Origin: Hsuehochloa calcarea
Lineage: Eukaryota > Streptophyta > Magnoliopsida > Poales > Poaceae
Reading direction: 5' to 3'
Assembly (NCBI GenBank): GCA_036346395.1
Contig: CM070596.1
Location: 21,924,177 to 21,988,176, forward strand
DNA: 64,000 bases
Shown here: in pieces, positions 11,376-23,125 of the stretch
How positions within the stretch are numbered: position 1 is the stretch's first letter
Layout of the letters: the number at the start of each line of letters is the position of its first letter
Program-made: the position numbers and the translations under genes
The notes under the pieces: model-generated
Told to the model about the DNA's origin: nothing
Seen by the model: only the letters and a program-made list of their open reading frames with translations
Database searches by the model: none

Positions 11376-12612
11376 ACGCATATACACAGTTTTGCGTGAA
11401 TTGTTCGGCCACACACTCTCGGTACCATCTAAGCAGTGCGGACAGGCTTTGGCTCCTTTTGTACTGAACCCCGACAGGTTACCAAGGGCAGGAAAATCAA
11501 TGATGGTGCAGAATAACATGGCGCGTAAAGTGAAGTTCTCTCGTTTGTACGCATCCCATACTTGTACCCCTTCGTTCCAAAGTATCACAAGATCTTCCAG
11601 CAATGGTGCTAGGTACACATCAATATCGTTCACATGTTGCTTCGACCCTTGGATAAGTAGTGACATCAAAATGTATTTCCGCTTCATACACAGCTAAGGA
11701 GGAAGGTTGTACATACATAGATTCACGGGCCAGGTGCTATGTCGGCTGCTCATGTTACCCAAAGGATTCATTCCGTCCGTGCTCAACCCTAACCTTATGT
11801 TCCTCGGTTCCGCACCGAACTCTTCGAAGCTCTGATCGAAGTTTCTTCACTGGGCAGAATCAGCAGGGTGTCTGAGCTTCCCATCTTTCTTACGCTCCTC
11901 CGAGTGCCAACGCATCGATCTTGCTTCCTTTCGGTTCGCAAATAAACGCTTCAAACGTGGTATCACAGGCAGATACCACAACATCTTAGCAGGAGGTCCT
12001 TGCTTCGCCTTAGCAGTATTCTTACATTTATATCGGGATGCTTTGCACACGGGACATACATGCACGTCTGTATAATCTTTACGGTAGAGGATACAATCGT
12101 TCGGACATGCATGTATTCTTTCTACTTCCATTCCCAATGGACAAAGAACCTTCTTAGCTTGGTAGGTCGTACTGGGCAACACGTTTCCCTCCGGAAGGAT
12201 GTCAGCTAAGAGACCTAACAACGCCGTAAAACTCTTGTCGGACCAACCATTGCTTTCCTTCAATTTCAGCAGTTCAAGCACGGTTGACAACCTTGTGTAT
12301 TAAACTTGCGGCCGGGGAACAAAGGTTTCCCCGAGTCCTCCATTAAGCCCTCGAATTTACAAAACTCTCTCTCACCATAGTTCCCTTCTGCACCGCGTAG
12401 CATCCGATCCAGATTGTCATCATGCGACTTATCCTCATCAAAAGCACATTCCATACCGTGCATATCGTTAACTTCCTCGGCGATGTCGTCATTACTGACT
12501 TCCGGTATAATCTGCTCTTCACCGTGACTGCTCCAACATGTATATCCTTTTTGAAACCCCTTCGTATTAAGTGAGCTTCGATCTGCGTAGGGTTGTTAAA
12601 TATTTTCATATT

Positions 12613-12919
12613 ACATAATCAATGCATGGACGATACATAAATTTTATCCCTTCTTCAACATATCACCTTTCGGCGGCTCTTCTAAAAGCAAACACGCCAT
12701 TAATATACTCTTCACTCACACGGTTCTCAATCTACATCGGTTTGGTCTATCTACGTATACATACGTAACAAATTAATTAGTGTTAAATTATATTAATAAA
12801 CCATAAGTACCCTTCATAATGACCAAACACATTAGTGATTAGTCTAGAGCAAATATAAAGGGTTCTGGTCGTTACACATTAGTGATTAGTCTAGAGCAAA
12901 AATAAAGGGTAACAGATCG
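12613..12919. other. Upstream region of the CACTA-1 transposase, partly degenerate
   Basis: It matches 63150-63440 of CACTA-2, including the N-terminal coding end and the stretch with AGTGATTAGTCTAGAGCAAA, which here is present twice (12832-12852 and 12878-12898) as a short local duplication. No intact reading frame remains. Confidence 0.55.
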
Positions 12920-13158
12920 TTACCCTTCTCTCCAGGTGGCGCAATGTGGGAGGAGGCAGCGAGAGGTGCGCAATGGGGATGAGGCGGCGGGGTGACTCAA
13001 AAGCAGAATGGGCAACAATGTGCATGGAAGGAGGCGGCGGCGGGGTGGCGCGAGGGAGGAGGCAGCAGCAGTAGGGTGGCCAATAGGGAGGAGGCAGCAG
13101 CAGCAGCAGGTTGGCGGCGCCTCAAATGGAATGGGCATGGGGGCCTGTCGGGAGCATC
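12920..13158 (-). other. GC-rich leader of the CACTA-1 transposase gene
   Basis: GGAGGAGGCAGCAGCAG-type sequence lies between the transposase and the subterminal array. The same arrangement occurs in CACTA-2 at about 63520-63600. It probably forms the 5' untranslated region of the minus-strand transposase transcript, because a TATA box lies just outside it. Confidence 0.55.
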
Positions 13159-13166
13159 TATTTATA
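13159..13166 (-). promoter_or_regulatory. TATA box of the CACTA-1 transposase promoter
   Basis: Plus strand TATTTATA gives a perfect TATAAATA on the minus strand, between the terminal repeat array and the GC-rich leader. The subterminal repeats start within 25 bp on the upstream side. Confidence 0.6.
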
Positions 13167-13167
13167 G

Positions 13168-13317
13168 TGCTTGTATATCACGAACGGTTCTTGTAAAGAA
13201 CCGTCAGTGATAAATAAGTATCATAGACGGTTCTTTATACGAAGCGTCTATGATACTTCACAAACGGTTCGTATAAAGAACCGTATCTGCTAACACATAG
13301 AATCACAGACGATTCTT
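13168..13317. repeat. CACTA-1 terminal subterminal-repeat array, inner part
   Basis: Inverted pairs of ATCACRGACGGTTC around TTGTAAAGAA- and GTATAAAGAA-type spacers. The array stops at GATTCTT, where copia-2 begins, and continues after copia-2 at 53416. Confidence 0.85.
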
Positions 13318-13826
13318 TGTGGATATCATGGGGATATGTGCATGATCTTAGAGTGATGAGTCAGTTGGCAATCCCGTTGTTGGTTTGATGAATCTCGCGT
13401 TTTTGGAAAACTTCAGTGCTGTCAGGTCATTGGCGGTCTGACCGGCGAAGCCGCCTATTAGACCGGCCATGTGGCAGTCCGACCGGTGATGCTTGCCGGT
13501 CCGACCGGCCACAGTTCAGGATGGAGTTTGGGCTAGGCCAAAAATAGGTTGTGTAGGCATGAGAGGGGAGTCTACTAGATGTGGTCACATAATTTTTGGA
13601 GCTCCCAGTCAAAAGTTCTATCAATTTAAAAATTCCAGAGAGGTTGCGGATTTCCGAGTTAAAATTTGGCTAAGTCTTTTGGGGCGGTCAGACCGCCGTT
13701 CTGGAATCGGTCCGACCGCTGGGAAATCGGTCCGATCGGCTTGGTAGGGCGGTCAGACCGGCTTCCACTTGGACTTTGGTCATTTTAGCATTGTTGTGTT
13801 TTGATGATATCTATTGTATGAATTTC
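13318..13826 (+). repeat. Copia-2 5' LTR, first part
   Basis: Matches 42190-42660 of the 3' LTR, including GGTCNGACC motifs at 13435-13510 and 13680-13765. It is interrupted after TTGTATGAATTTC by copia-1 and resumes at 35960. The intact junction is visible at 42640-42665. Confidence 0.9.
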
Positions 13827-14704
13827 TGTGGATATCATGGGGATATGCTCCAGTTCTTAGGATGATGTGACAATTGACAATGGTGTTTACGGTTTGTCGT
13901 TTCATGAGTTTTCGACAAACCTTGAGCATTCAGGCGGGCGGTCCGACCGGTCCTAGCACGGCGATCCGACCGGTCCCAAATCGGTCGGACCGACCATGTG
14001 GAGCGATCGGACCATTGTAACCTAAAGTGCTCGAAGCCCGTTGGGCCAAAAATAGGTGTTGTAGGCAAGTGAGGATCCCAATGCACTTGGTCTCATGATT
14101 TTGGAGTCTCGATAAGTTCTATTCAATTTAAGTTTCGAAGGTTTGAATTTGAGGCATGAATTTGGCTAAGTCCTGAGGCGGTCGGCCGGCTCCTGAGCCG
14201 GCTCACGAGGCGGCGGTCCGGCCGGCGGAGGCGGTCCGACCAGCTCACATGGAGCGGTCGGACCGGTTTTGACGAGCGTCCGCCAACCGTGGCGATGGTG
14301 TTTTGTTAGGTCAAAGTCATTGGTTTCATGGCATATGTTTTGCATGATGCATGTTTTGACTAACATGGGTCAAGTTGTGAAGAACTTGTTCCCGATTTCG
14401 TGTTTGCTTGTCTATGGTTGTGCAGGTTGCTTGCTGGTCAACGACGGTTAACGGCGAGGAGGATCGGGACTAGACTTGGAGAGTTGAGGTCGAGCGATCG
14501 GCGATGCGGGTGAGTCAACGACTCAAGCGTGACACAAGATGGACAAGGGTGACCTATTGGCAAATTCATGACGCATGGTGAAGCGGTTTAGGTCAAAAGT
14601 TAAAGACAGCGCTTTGCGAAGCGTGCGTGTGTGACCCGTTTGTTAGTGGGCCTTAACGGGAGCCCAATTAAGTCAAACCCTAGAGAGTTCTAGGCCTCCA
14701 CTAT
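13827..14704 (+). repeat. Copia-1 5' LTR, first part (U3)
   Basis: Matches 34235-35014 of the 3' LTR but retains a stretch (about 14108-14215) lost from the 3' copy. It ends in CCACTAT, the first half of the TATA region, where the inverted solo LTR inserted. Confidence 0.92.
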
Positions 14705-16521
14705 TGTTGGACCGAAAAGGCGACTAGAGGGGGGGTGAATAGGAGCACGCTCACTTTTTCCCAAATAATGAATTCAACACAATTTCACTCCAATAGCTAT
14801 TAGGAAGCTATGAAGATCAATACACCAGTACAGCGGAAGACTAGTATTGAATCCAATTAAATCCCCTAAGCAAAATAACAAACTCAACTAAGATTAAAGA
14901 ATCAAAAAGCAGGCGGTCGACCTCGGACCCGGTAGGTTGGACCGATTGCGGGCGGTCGACCATTGTTATCTTGGCGGTCGGACCGCTCAAAATTGATCGA
15001 CCGGTCTTGATGGGCGGTCGACCGCAAGCTTCGAACCGTCTGAAGCGAGTAAAATCAGCCCTATGACGAAGTTGCAATTAGGTCAAACTTTTGATTGTCA
15101 ACTCCAAACTTTACGAAACTTTGCACACATCTTCTCTATGCTATTGAGGACCTATTACAATTGAATATTATGATAATTATTGGATAGATCCTAAACAATT
15201 GCCAAAAGAACAACAGAGGGTCTAAAATCGGGCAAGAACGAAAACTTGATCCTAATGCTTGTTCGTGAGTGATTGATGATCAAGATGATTCTAGATAGAT
15301 TCACACATATCACAACAAGCTAATTTACGTTAAAGAATCAATCACAAACTCACGGATCAAAGAAAGCCCTAAAATCACGAAATTGAAAGCAAGAACGAAA
15401 AGAGACTTATCTCAAGCAAACCTTGCATAGATTAAGAATGTGATCGTTGCTGGATTACACCCACACCATCATGGATCAGTGGTCAATCCAAGATGACAAA
15501 ATTCACCTCAAACCATGAAAAGCCCTAGCCTCCACCTCAACTCCCCCTAAGCCAATTAGGGTTTTGAAAATACAAAAGAGGTGAAAAACAGCGAGAGAGA
15601 GAGGTGCAGCCCCCACCTCCTCCTATTTATAGTGGAGGCCTAGAACTCTCTAGGGTTTGACTTAATTGGGCTCCCGTTAAGGCCCACTAACAAACGGGTC
15701 ACACACGCACGCTTCGCAAAGCGCCGTCTTTAACTTTTGACCTAAACCGCTTCACCATGCACCATGGATTTGCCAATAGGTCACCCTTGTCCATCTTGTG
15801 TCACGCTTGAGTCGTTGACCTCACCCGGCATCGTCGATCGTTCTGGACCTCAACTCTCCAAGTCTAGTCCCGATCCTCCTCGCCGTTGACCGTCGTTGAC
15901 CACCAAGCAACCTGCACAACCATAGACAAGCAAACACGAATTCAGGAACAAGTTCTTCACAACTTGACCCATGTTAGTCAAAACATGCATAATGCAAACC
16001 ATATGCCACGATACCAATGACTTTGACCTAACAAAACAACATCGCCACGAAGTTGGCGTACGTTCAAGTAGAAACCGGTCCGACCGCTCCATGTGAGCCG
16101 GTCGGACCGCCTCTCCGGTCGGACGGCTCCCTCGTGAGCGGTCGGACCGCCCTAAAGACTTAGCCGAAATTCATGCCCTGAAATTCCGAAACCTTCTGGA
16201 AACTTAAATTGAATATAACTTCTTACTGGAGACTCCAAAAATCATGAGATCAAGTGCATTGGGATCCCCTCACTTGCCTACAACACCTATTTTTGGCCCA
16301 CCCAGTTCTGAGCAATTTTAGGTTACAGCCGGTCCGACCACCCCACATGGCCGGTTCGACCGATTTGGGACCGGTCGGACCGCCGTGCTAGGACCGGTCG
16401 GACCGCCCCTGTCAAGAATGCCTGAAGCTTTGTCGAAAACTCATGAAACGACAAACCGTAAACACCATTGCCAATTGTCACATCATCTTAAGATCTGGAG
16501 CATATCCCCATGATATCCACA
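14705..16521 (-). mobile_element. Inverted solo LTR of the copia-1 family
   Basis: 1817 bp from TGTTGGACCG to GGGATATCCACA, the reverse complement of a complete copia-1-type LTR. ACTAT flanks it at 14700-14704 and 16522-16526. No internal region remains, so it is the product of recombination between two LTRs of a full element that had inserted in reverse. Its own TATA box, read on the minus strand, is at 15624-15631. Confidence 0.95.
15624..15631 (-). promoter_or_regulatory. TATA box of the inverted solo LTR
   Basis: TATTTATA on the plus strand, TATAAATA on the minus strand, in the same CTATAAATAGGAGG context as the other LTRs of this family. It would fire leftward, away from copia-1's genes. 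Confidence 0.55.
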
Positions 16522-17457
16522 ACTATAAATCGGAGGAGGTGGGGGCTGCACCTCTTGCTCTCACTATTTTTTCACTTCTTTTGTTGTTTTCAAACCCTAA
16601 TTGGCTTAGGGGGAGTTGAGGTGGAGGCTAGGGCTTTTCATAGATTGAGGAGAATTTCATGATCTTGGATTGACCGCTGATCCATGATGGTGTGGGTGTA
16701 ATCCAGCAACGATCACGTTCTTAATCTATGCAAGGTTTGCTTGAGATAAGTCTCTTTTCGTTCTTCCTTTCAATTTCGTGATTTTAGGGCTTTCTTTGAT
16801 CCGTGAGTTTGTGATTGATTCTTTCACGTAAATTAGCTTGCTGTGATATGTGTGAATCTATCTAGAATCATCTTGATCATCAATCACTCACGAACAAGCA
16901 TTAGGATCAAGTTTTCGTTCTTGCCCAGTTTTAGACCCTCTGTTATTCTTTTGACAATTGTTCAGGATCTATCCAAGAATTATCATAATATTCGATTGAA
17001 TAGGTCCTCAATAGCATAGAGAAGGTGTGTGTAAAGTTTCGTTAAGTTTGGAGTTGAGAATCAAAAGTTTGACCTAATTGCAACTTCGTCATCGGTGATT
17101 TTCTTGTTTGGATCGGTTCGGAGCTCGCCGGTCGGACCGCCCATCGGCACCGGTCGAACCGATTTTGGAAGCGGTCCGACCGCCAAGATCAACAATGGTC
17201 GAACCGCCCGACAATCGGTCCAACCAACCGGGTCCAGAGTCGACCGCCCGTGCTTTGTGATTCTGTAATCTTAGTTGATTTTGTTATTTTGCTTAGGGGA
17301 TTTAATTGGATTCAATACTAGTCTTCCGCTGTACTGGTATATTGATCTTCATAGCTTCCTAATAGCTATTGGAGTGAAATTGTGTTGAATTCATTATTTG
17401 GGAAAAAGTGAGCGTACTCCTATTCACCCCCCCTCTAGTCGCCTTTTCGGTCCAACA
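16522..17457 (+). repeat. Copia-1 5' LTR, second part (R-U5)
   Basis: Starts with the duplicated ACTAT, so TATAAAT survives at 16524-16530, and follows 35011-35954 to the CCAACA end. GGTCNGACC-type repeats lie at 17130-17250, several of them altered to GGTCGAACC relative to the 3' LTR. Confidence 0.92.
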
Positions 17458-17459
17458 AG

Positions 17460-17471
17460 TGGTATCAGAGC
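17460..17471 (+). other. Copia-1 primer-binding site (initiator methionine tRNA)
   Basis: TGGTATCAGAGC two bases after the LTR end, the standard complement to the 3' end of plant initiator methionine tRNA. Confidence 0.88.
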
Positions 17472-17517
17472 CCGGTTAGTTCACTCTTGATCTTAACCGG
17501 TCACTGAACTTTAGGTG

Positions 17518-17922
17518 ATGGATAAGTTTTCTACTAAACCGCATATCTTCGATGGGCACGACTATGCCTATTGGAAGAATCGTATGCGAGTCTTTCTTGA
17601 GAGTGAGGGACAAGCTATTTGGGATGTTGTTCGAGCCCCGCTTATTATTCCTGAAATTGCAACACCGGCTTCAGCGATTCTTGTGGCAAACAACAACAAG
17701 GACAAAAATCTTTTATATGGTGCACTTGGTAGACAAGAATATGATTGCATTTGCAATCTTGCCACTGCTCACGAAATTTGGAACACTCTCGAAACATATC
17801 ATGAGGGTTCGTCCCAAATCAAAAAAGTGCGCCAAACAGTTTACAAGCGTGAATACAATAAATTCGAGATGCGTCCTGGAGAGAGCATCGATGACATTTT
17901 CAGTCGCTTTAATAAAGAAATT
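17518..17922 (+). pseudogene. Copia-1 gag, 5' segment
   Basis: This is the start of the capsid protein. The ATG at 17518 opens a frame beginning MDKFSTKPHIFDGHDY, with the YW(K)NRM and (I/L)W..V..P pattern of the Ty1/copia gag N-terminus (DUF4219/UBN2 type). Copia-2 has the equivalent start MATDKYSTKPHIF at 37364. The frame runs to IFSRFNKE, then gypsy-1 inserts and adds a stop within a few codons. The gene resumes at 27261. Confidence 0.82.
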
Positions 17923-20109
17923 TGTAATACCTCATAAATTCCGCTAGTTCGTATAGTTTGGAATTTATTCGAATACGAAATTCAAATTTCTCCGGAATCG
18001 CATTCGGTAAAAGAGGGAAGTCGGAGGGAGAGAAAGAATTAGTTTTTCATAATTTTCCATCCATGAGGGTTATCGAGTTTGCCGCTAACTGGGCCAAGGG
18101 GGGCCGGCCGCCCACTAGGAGGCCGACCATATAAAGGGGGGCACCACTTCCCCCAACCCTAGCCGGCCCTCTCCCCCCCACCTAGCCGCCACCCCCTCCC
18201 CTCTCCACCCTCCATAGGCCGGCGCCTCCTCCCTGGTTTGGGCGCCGCCTCCTTCCCCGATCGCCGGCCATTGGTGCTCCCGGAGTTGGTCTCCAAGATC
18301 TCCGGGCGCTTCTCCTCCGATCTGTCCTCCGGCGGGTCGTTTCTTCGCCGGTGGTTCGCTGTGGTGTGGCCGGCCAAGGAAGAAGAAGGGAGACCAGCGG
18401 GGAGTGGTTCTTCGTCGTGCTACGGGTCTTCAAGGGTAACGAGCACCCCGGTTATTTGTTTGATCAAGTTTTGTTGTGGTAGAGATCATTTGAGTCACGT
18501 CGGTTTAGAGTTCCAGAATTTACAGAATTGATCAGAATGTTGCGCGGCTTGTTCCAGTACTTTAGAGGCCGAATTTGGGGTTTTGCGCTTCTATAGATTT
18601 GTTCCTGGTTTCGTTAGCTTTCTTGTGGCACCAAGATGAGCAAAATCCGACCAGTAGTTTGAGAGATATGAATTTTTGAATGCGAACTGTCCAATCTGTC
18701 TGAAATCTGTGGTCAGTAGTTTTGTCCCTCGTTTTTGTTCAAAATAGAGGCCGAATCAGAAGACTCCCCCAACTAAGTTATTGTAGATCTTGAAACTATC
18801 TTTCCAAGTTGATAAAGATCATTCCATTTGGATCAGTAGGCTAAAAGTTACACTATTTTCTTTACTGCTGATCTGTTTTCTGGACTGTTGTAGATGGGTT
18901 AGGTTTAGCAGTTAATTATCCCTCTGTTTTGGCCGAATCAGAAGATTCCGCCAACTAAGTTTTTGTAGCCTGATCAGTTAAGAATCAGTGAGCACTGGTT
19001 TCAGGTCGTTTAGAGTTACAGATAATTAATGGCGAATTTTCTTGTGCAACTGCCCGTAGAACGATAATCTGAACTTTTGGTGTAGATGTCAAATTGAACC
19101 CTTGGGATGAGTAGGTTGATTAGAGAGCATCGTAGTACACTTGTAGCGGTGCCATATTCGATTATCCGTAATACGTGATAATACTTGTGTAGGCGGTGAG
19201 ACGGTGGGTGGAAGGACACCTTCGTTGTTTCACAACACGTCACCACACGGAAGGCAAGTGCAAATGTTTAATTCGTGTGAATTCATTGATTTCATGTTAA
19301 CTTGGTAAATTATGAATATTCATGTGATTTGAGTATGATGTGGTAGAGTCCAATACCTTATTCGATGATACATTGAGTTGAATGCCAAGTTAAGTTATTC
19401 ATTTCATGCATACATAATTCAGTTGATGTCCACGGGAGTGGAAACTTGTTTAAGTCCCATTAATTCCAATATGGGCATGTAAGACCTACCATTCCAATGT
19501 AGGCGATTTGGACATTCCGTATGAAACGTTCTTCATACGGACTTGGATCCCGCTCTTGGTTAAGAGCGGGCTTAAGTGAACACCGACGGGTGTGTCACTA
19601 GTTATACCGTATAAACATGTGGAAAGTCAATCTCCTTCAATGCATTCATTCCTTCATACCATGCTTTCTTAAATTCATGAAGTAAATGATGTACTTGGTG
19701 GATTGTTTCAATTCGATGTTCTATGTGAATGTATATGTTGTGCTTGCTGAGTTTGACTCACTCTTGCTTTTATTTATTTATAGGTGAATTCGGTGAAAGC
19801 AGATTGCTAGCGGGAGGGTGTAGTCCAGCACGTTCCTTGCACATGAATAAAATAATCATTCGTTAAAGTTCTATTTACATATCTTCAGTTTTATTTATAA
19901 TGTAATGGACTGTAATAACTGTCATTTGAAGGTTCATTATTCTCGCTTTGGTAAATTCTCGTTTGAATTTATAGATGAACTGTGATTAAGCCATAGATAG
20001 TTATCATGGTTAATCGTTTCTTTAGCATTGAATGCGTTGTTAATCTTATGAAATGAATAGTAGATTGTCTTGTTAGGTGACATCTTGTCTTCGAATAGAC
20101 AGGTGTTCT
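17923..20109 (+). repeat. Gypsy-1 5' LTR
   Basis: Starts TGTAATACC. The TATA-like TATAAAG is at 18130-18136, followed by a GC-rich leader (18160-18400). The right edge is blurred: gypsy-2 reads GGGTGTTACAGTTGGTATC where this copy reads AGGTGTTCTGATTGGTATC. Open frames in both directions at 18160-18530 are leader sequence, not genes. Confidence 0.87.
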
Positions 20110-20112
20110 GAT

Positions 20113-20124
20113 TGGTATCGAGGC
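20113..20124 (+). other. Gypsy-1 primer-binding site, altered
   Basis: TGGTATCGAGGC in place of the TGGTATCAGAGC of gypsy-2 at 45967. Part of the CAGAG string has been lost or misread. Confidence 0.6.
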
Positions 20125-20341
20125 GGGCTTGGTCCGTGGTGAATAGATTGATAACATTTACTAAAACTAGTTTAAAGTTGTCTACATAAACTAAAATTTG
20201 TCAACAGTTTATTAACTTAAAACTTGACACACTGTGCACCGTAGGAAGGGTTGGGTATAACTTTGCTTCCGCATTTCTTTCAAGTCATTCTCTTATGTTC
20301 TGATAATTGAATTGTTTGATCTTTTGTGTGGTGGTGTTTAG

Positions 20342-21432
20342 ATGGCGAGAGGCCGTGGCCGTGGTCGTCCACCGGTCCGAGGTCGGGGTCGGGGACGCGG
20401 TCCGGCCGTGTCTTCTTCTCAGTCTGAGGAAGTTGCTGAGGCTGCCACGGAGGAGATTGCCTCTGCCGCTCCTCCGGTCATGAGCCTCTGTTGTGTCTGC
20501 GAGAACTAATCGAGAACCTTATGAGAGAGAACCGGCTACTCGCCAACAGCTGCAGACGGCCATTCTGCGGCAAGCATGCACCGCGAGAACACATTTTTCT
20601 CTTGTTCCACCCGAGATTAGGATGAATCTTGGAGTGGATGTCGCCGATTGGACTCTTTTGATGGGCCGCACACGGTCCAGTGCGGATTAGTTGAGATATA
20701 TGGAGCGTCGATTTGGGGCATTAGAGCCGACGTCGGTCTGAGGGCGCGTTCGTGGCTTTTCGGTTGAAGGGTCAAGTGACATCCGGTGGGAAGGAGTCTG
20801 TCTTCTAGGACTCAGTTAGAATCTGCCACTTGGGAAGTGTTCGTGGAGAGATTCAGGACACAATTCTATCCAGACTCCTTTGTTGAGAAGATGGAACAAA
20901 CACTGTTGACTTTTGAGCAAGGAAAGATGACGGTATCTGAGTGCAGTGGGTTCAATAACACAGTGCGCTTTGTACCGCGGTGGCGAATGATGATAATGAG
21001 AAGGCTAAGAGGTTCGTGGGGCCTCAACCAAAATACCGCCAGATTACGAGGCGGCGAGGCTGCGTGATTTCAGCTCGGTGGTCGAGCAAGCTAGAGGAAT
21101 GGAGTTGGAGAAAGGCACAGCTCCGCAAAGTCAGGCTTCTGTTAGTTCTGTCACTACTGGCAATTCGAGTGGTGGGCAGAAACGGAGTTTTGGTGGTGGG
21201 AATGGGTCTTTTCAGCGACCCGCTCCCAAGAGGTTTCGAAGGTCACAACACTTGTCTGTCCGTCGATGGCGATCTTCCTCTTGGCGCCCGTCCTTTGTCT
21301 TCCATTCCATCGGTGCGTCTGTTCGGGGCGGGGCATGAAATGTTTCGGTGTGGCGAGGAGCATCGAGCTTGAGTGTTCCTTGAGGGGTCATGTCGTCATT
21401 GTGGTCGGGATGGCCACAAAGCGTCGGTTTGC
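20342..21432 (+). pseudogene. Gypsy-1 gag, frameshifted
   Basis: Opens MARGRGRGRPPVRGRGRGR, an Arg-Gly-rich start shared with gypsy-2 at 46198. A retrotransposon gag (Retrotrans_gag) block with TWEVFVERFRTQFYP is at about 20826-20880. The CX2CX4HX4C zinc knuckle CRHCGRDGHKASVC, which would bind the RNA genome, is at 21391-21432. At least four frame changes separate these parts, so no complete capsid protein can be made. Confidence 0.78.
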
Positions 21433-21732
21433 AAGCGAGACCGGCGAGTATCATCGGTGGGAGCCCGTTCAGCGGCTTCATCTTCCAGCGTTCATGGTGG
21501 TTGATTCGAGACTCGGCGGCGATCTACGCACCACGATTCACTCGAGTGGATTCCTCCTTGATGGTTCCTCGAGCACCTCCAGCGAGGTTCTATTGGAACC
21601 CGTTCCGACCGCACCTCCGTCGCTCTGCTGCTCTGCGGCGGTTTTGGGCACCCTTCGCAGAGTGTCGGAGCTTCCTCCGCCCGACACCGCCAGAGTCTCG
21701 CCATGCCCACTCCGGATACTATGAGGCGGCCG

Positions 21733-22185
21733 GACGTGGTGGCGGTACTTTACTAGTTGACTCGCATGATGCTTTCATATTGTTTGATTACGGTGCTACG
21801 TATTCGTTTGTGTCCTGAGTTTGTCGAAGAGCGAGTTTGAGTCTGCGGTTCATCTCTGAGTCCGTGGTAGTCGGTTCCCGGGGTCTTATTTCGACTCTGA
21901 TTTGTCAAGCCGTTCTATTGATATCGATGGGGAGGTTTTCCTTTGCTAACCTTATAGTGATTCAATTGGCACCTTTTGATGTTATCACAGGCATGGGTGG
22001 TTATACCAATACCGTGCCAAGATTTGTTATTTCGGAAGGCGGTGACCTTGCTAGCTCCTTAGGTGAAGAAGCGGTATTCGTAGCGCGCACCGTCGATTCG
22101 ATGATTTGTTACGGCTAATCTATTCCCTAGCCGTCGTGCATCCACCATCGGATTACTTTGCTCCCTCAATGAAAAGACTGATTCT
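21733..22185 (+). pseudogene. Gypsy-1 aspartic protease remnant
   Basis: The string HDAFILFDYGATYSFVS at about 21765-21818 is the aspartic protease active-site region. The usual Asp-Ser-Gly-Ala is Asp-Tyr-Gly-Ala here. The frame stops just after it, and the following block with FDVITGMGGY (21975 onward) is in another frame. Gypsy-2 has a different lesion at the same motif. Confidence 0.65.
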
Positions 22186-23125
22186 TTGCAGCGTATTGAG
22201 GATATTCCAGTTGTGAAGGAATTTTCCGATGTCTTTCCCATAGAACTTCCCGGAATGCCTCCGGTGAGGAGAGTGGAGTTCCGGATTGATCTTGTTCCGG
22301 GAACTCGGCCTTTGTCCAAGTCTCCTTACCGTTTGGCTCGGCCATTTCAGGAAGAATTAAAGAATCAATTGGACGACCTGCTGTCCAAAGCTATGATTCA
22401 GCGGAGTGTTTCGCCTTGGCGAGCGCCTGTTCTCTTTATTAAGAAGAAAGATGGCAGCTGGCGCATGTGCATAGATTATCGGGCGCTTAATCAGGCGACG
22501 GTGAAGAACAAATATCCTTTGCCTCGCATTGATGACCTTTTCGACCAGTTGAAAGGAGCTAAGATATTTTCTAAGATTGATCTCCAGTCGGGTTATAATC
22601 AGATTCGAGTTCGTGAGCGGGATATTGAGAAGCGGCTTTCTACGAGGTATGGTCATTATGAGTATAAAGTTATGTCTTTTGGACTAACGAATGCTCCTGC
22701 GATTTTCATGGAAGCCATGAGCGTTATGATGCATCAATACCTTGATGATTTCGTTGTGGTATTCATAGATGATATCTTGATTTATTCCAAGACAGAGGAG
22801 GATCACACCCACCATTTGCGGTTGGTACTTGAAACTTTAAGAGAGAATCAATTCTATGCCAAGTGAAGAAATGTGAGTTCGGATTTGGAAGTTGGATTTT
22901 TGGGTCATGTTATTAATCGGAAGGTATTTGATTGATCCTAGTAAGATTTCGGCGGTGGTTGAGTGGAAGAGACCAACCAATGTTAAAGAAGTAAGGAGTT
23001 TTACGGGTTTAGTGGCTATTACGGCGTTTTGTGGAGGGTTTTCAACCATTGCTAAACCGATGTCGATTGACACGAAAGGTGTTAGGTTCCATGGTCCGCG
23101 CTTGTGGCGCGATTTTGCTCTTTGA
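22186..23125 (+). pseudogene. Gypsy-1 reverse transcriptase
   Basis: A 226-codon frame (22186-22866) covers the palm and fingers, with LPGMPPVRRVEFRIDLVPG, SPWRAPVLFIKKKDGSWRM and the catalytic FIDDILIYSK at about 22762. It would copy the RNA into DNA. A frame change near 22632 region (KRLSTRYG against KTAFSTRYG in gypsy-2) and a stop at 22867 break it. The downstream thumb and connection continue at 22892-23125 in another frame. Confidence 0.85.

Larger units (their letters stand above)
9359..12612 (-). pseudogene. TNP2-like CACTA transposase, broken (CACTA-1)
   Basis: This is the transposase that would cut and paste the element by acting on its ends. Minus-strand blocks in order: an N-terminal transposase-associated part (12343-12609, ending in a frame change near 12540), the acidic/Cys region with PNDCILYR (11847-12290), the Transposase_21 core with IDVYLAPL and GNLSG (11355-11687), its continuation (10382-10690), and the C-terminal DUF4216-like part (9635-9952). 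A TRIM interrupts it at 10690-11375. Compared with CACTA-2, about 0.6 kb is missing at about 10390, removing the DUF4218-like segment. It keeps two codons that are stops in CACTA-2. Non-functional. The family assignment is secure, the exact exon edges are not. Confidence 0.85.

Noticed and set aside
16501..16560. An assembly join between two copia elements
   Set aside because: The ACTAT duplication on both sides of the inverted LTR shows an ordinary insertion followed by LTR recombination.
17460..17471. Possible tRNA fragment
   Set aside because: It is only the 12-base primer-binding site next to an LTR; no tRNA gene structure is present there or at the other primer sites.
18159..18531. Frames in the gypsy-1 LTR leader, with equivalents at 25317-25676, 43740-44380 and 51106-51588
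   Set aside because: They are GC-rich LTR leader sequence; frames change among the four LTR copies.
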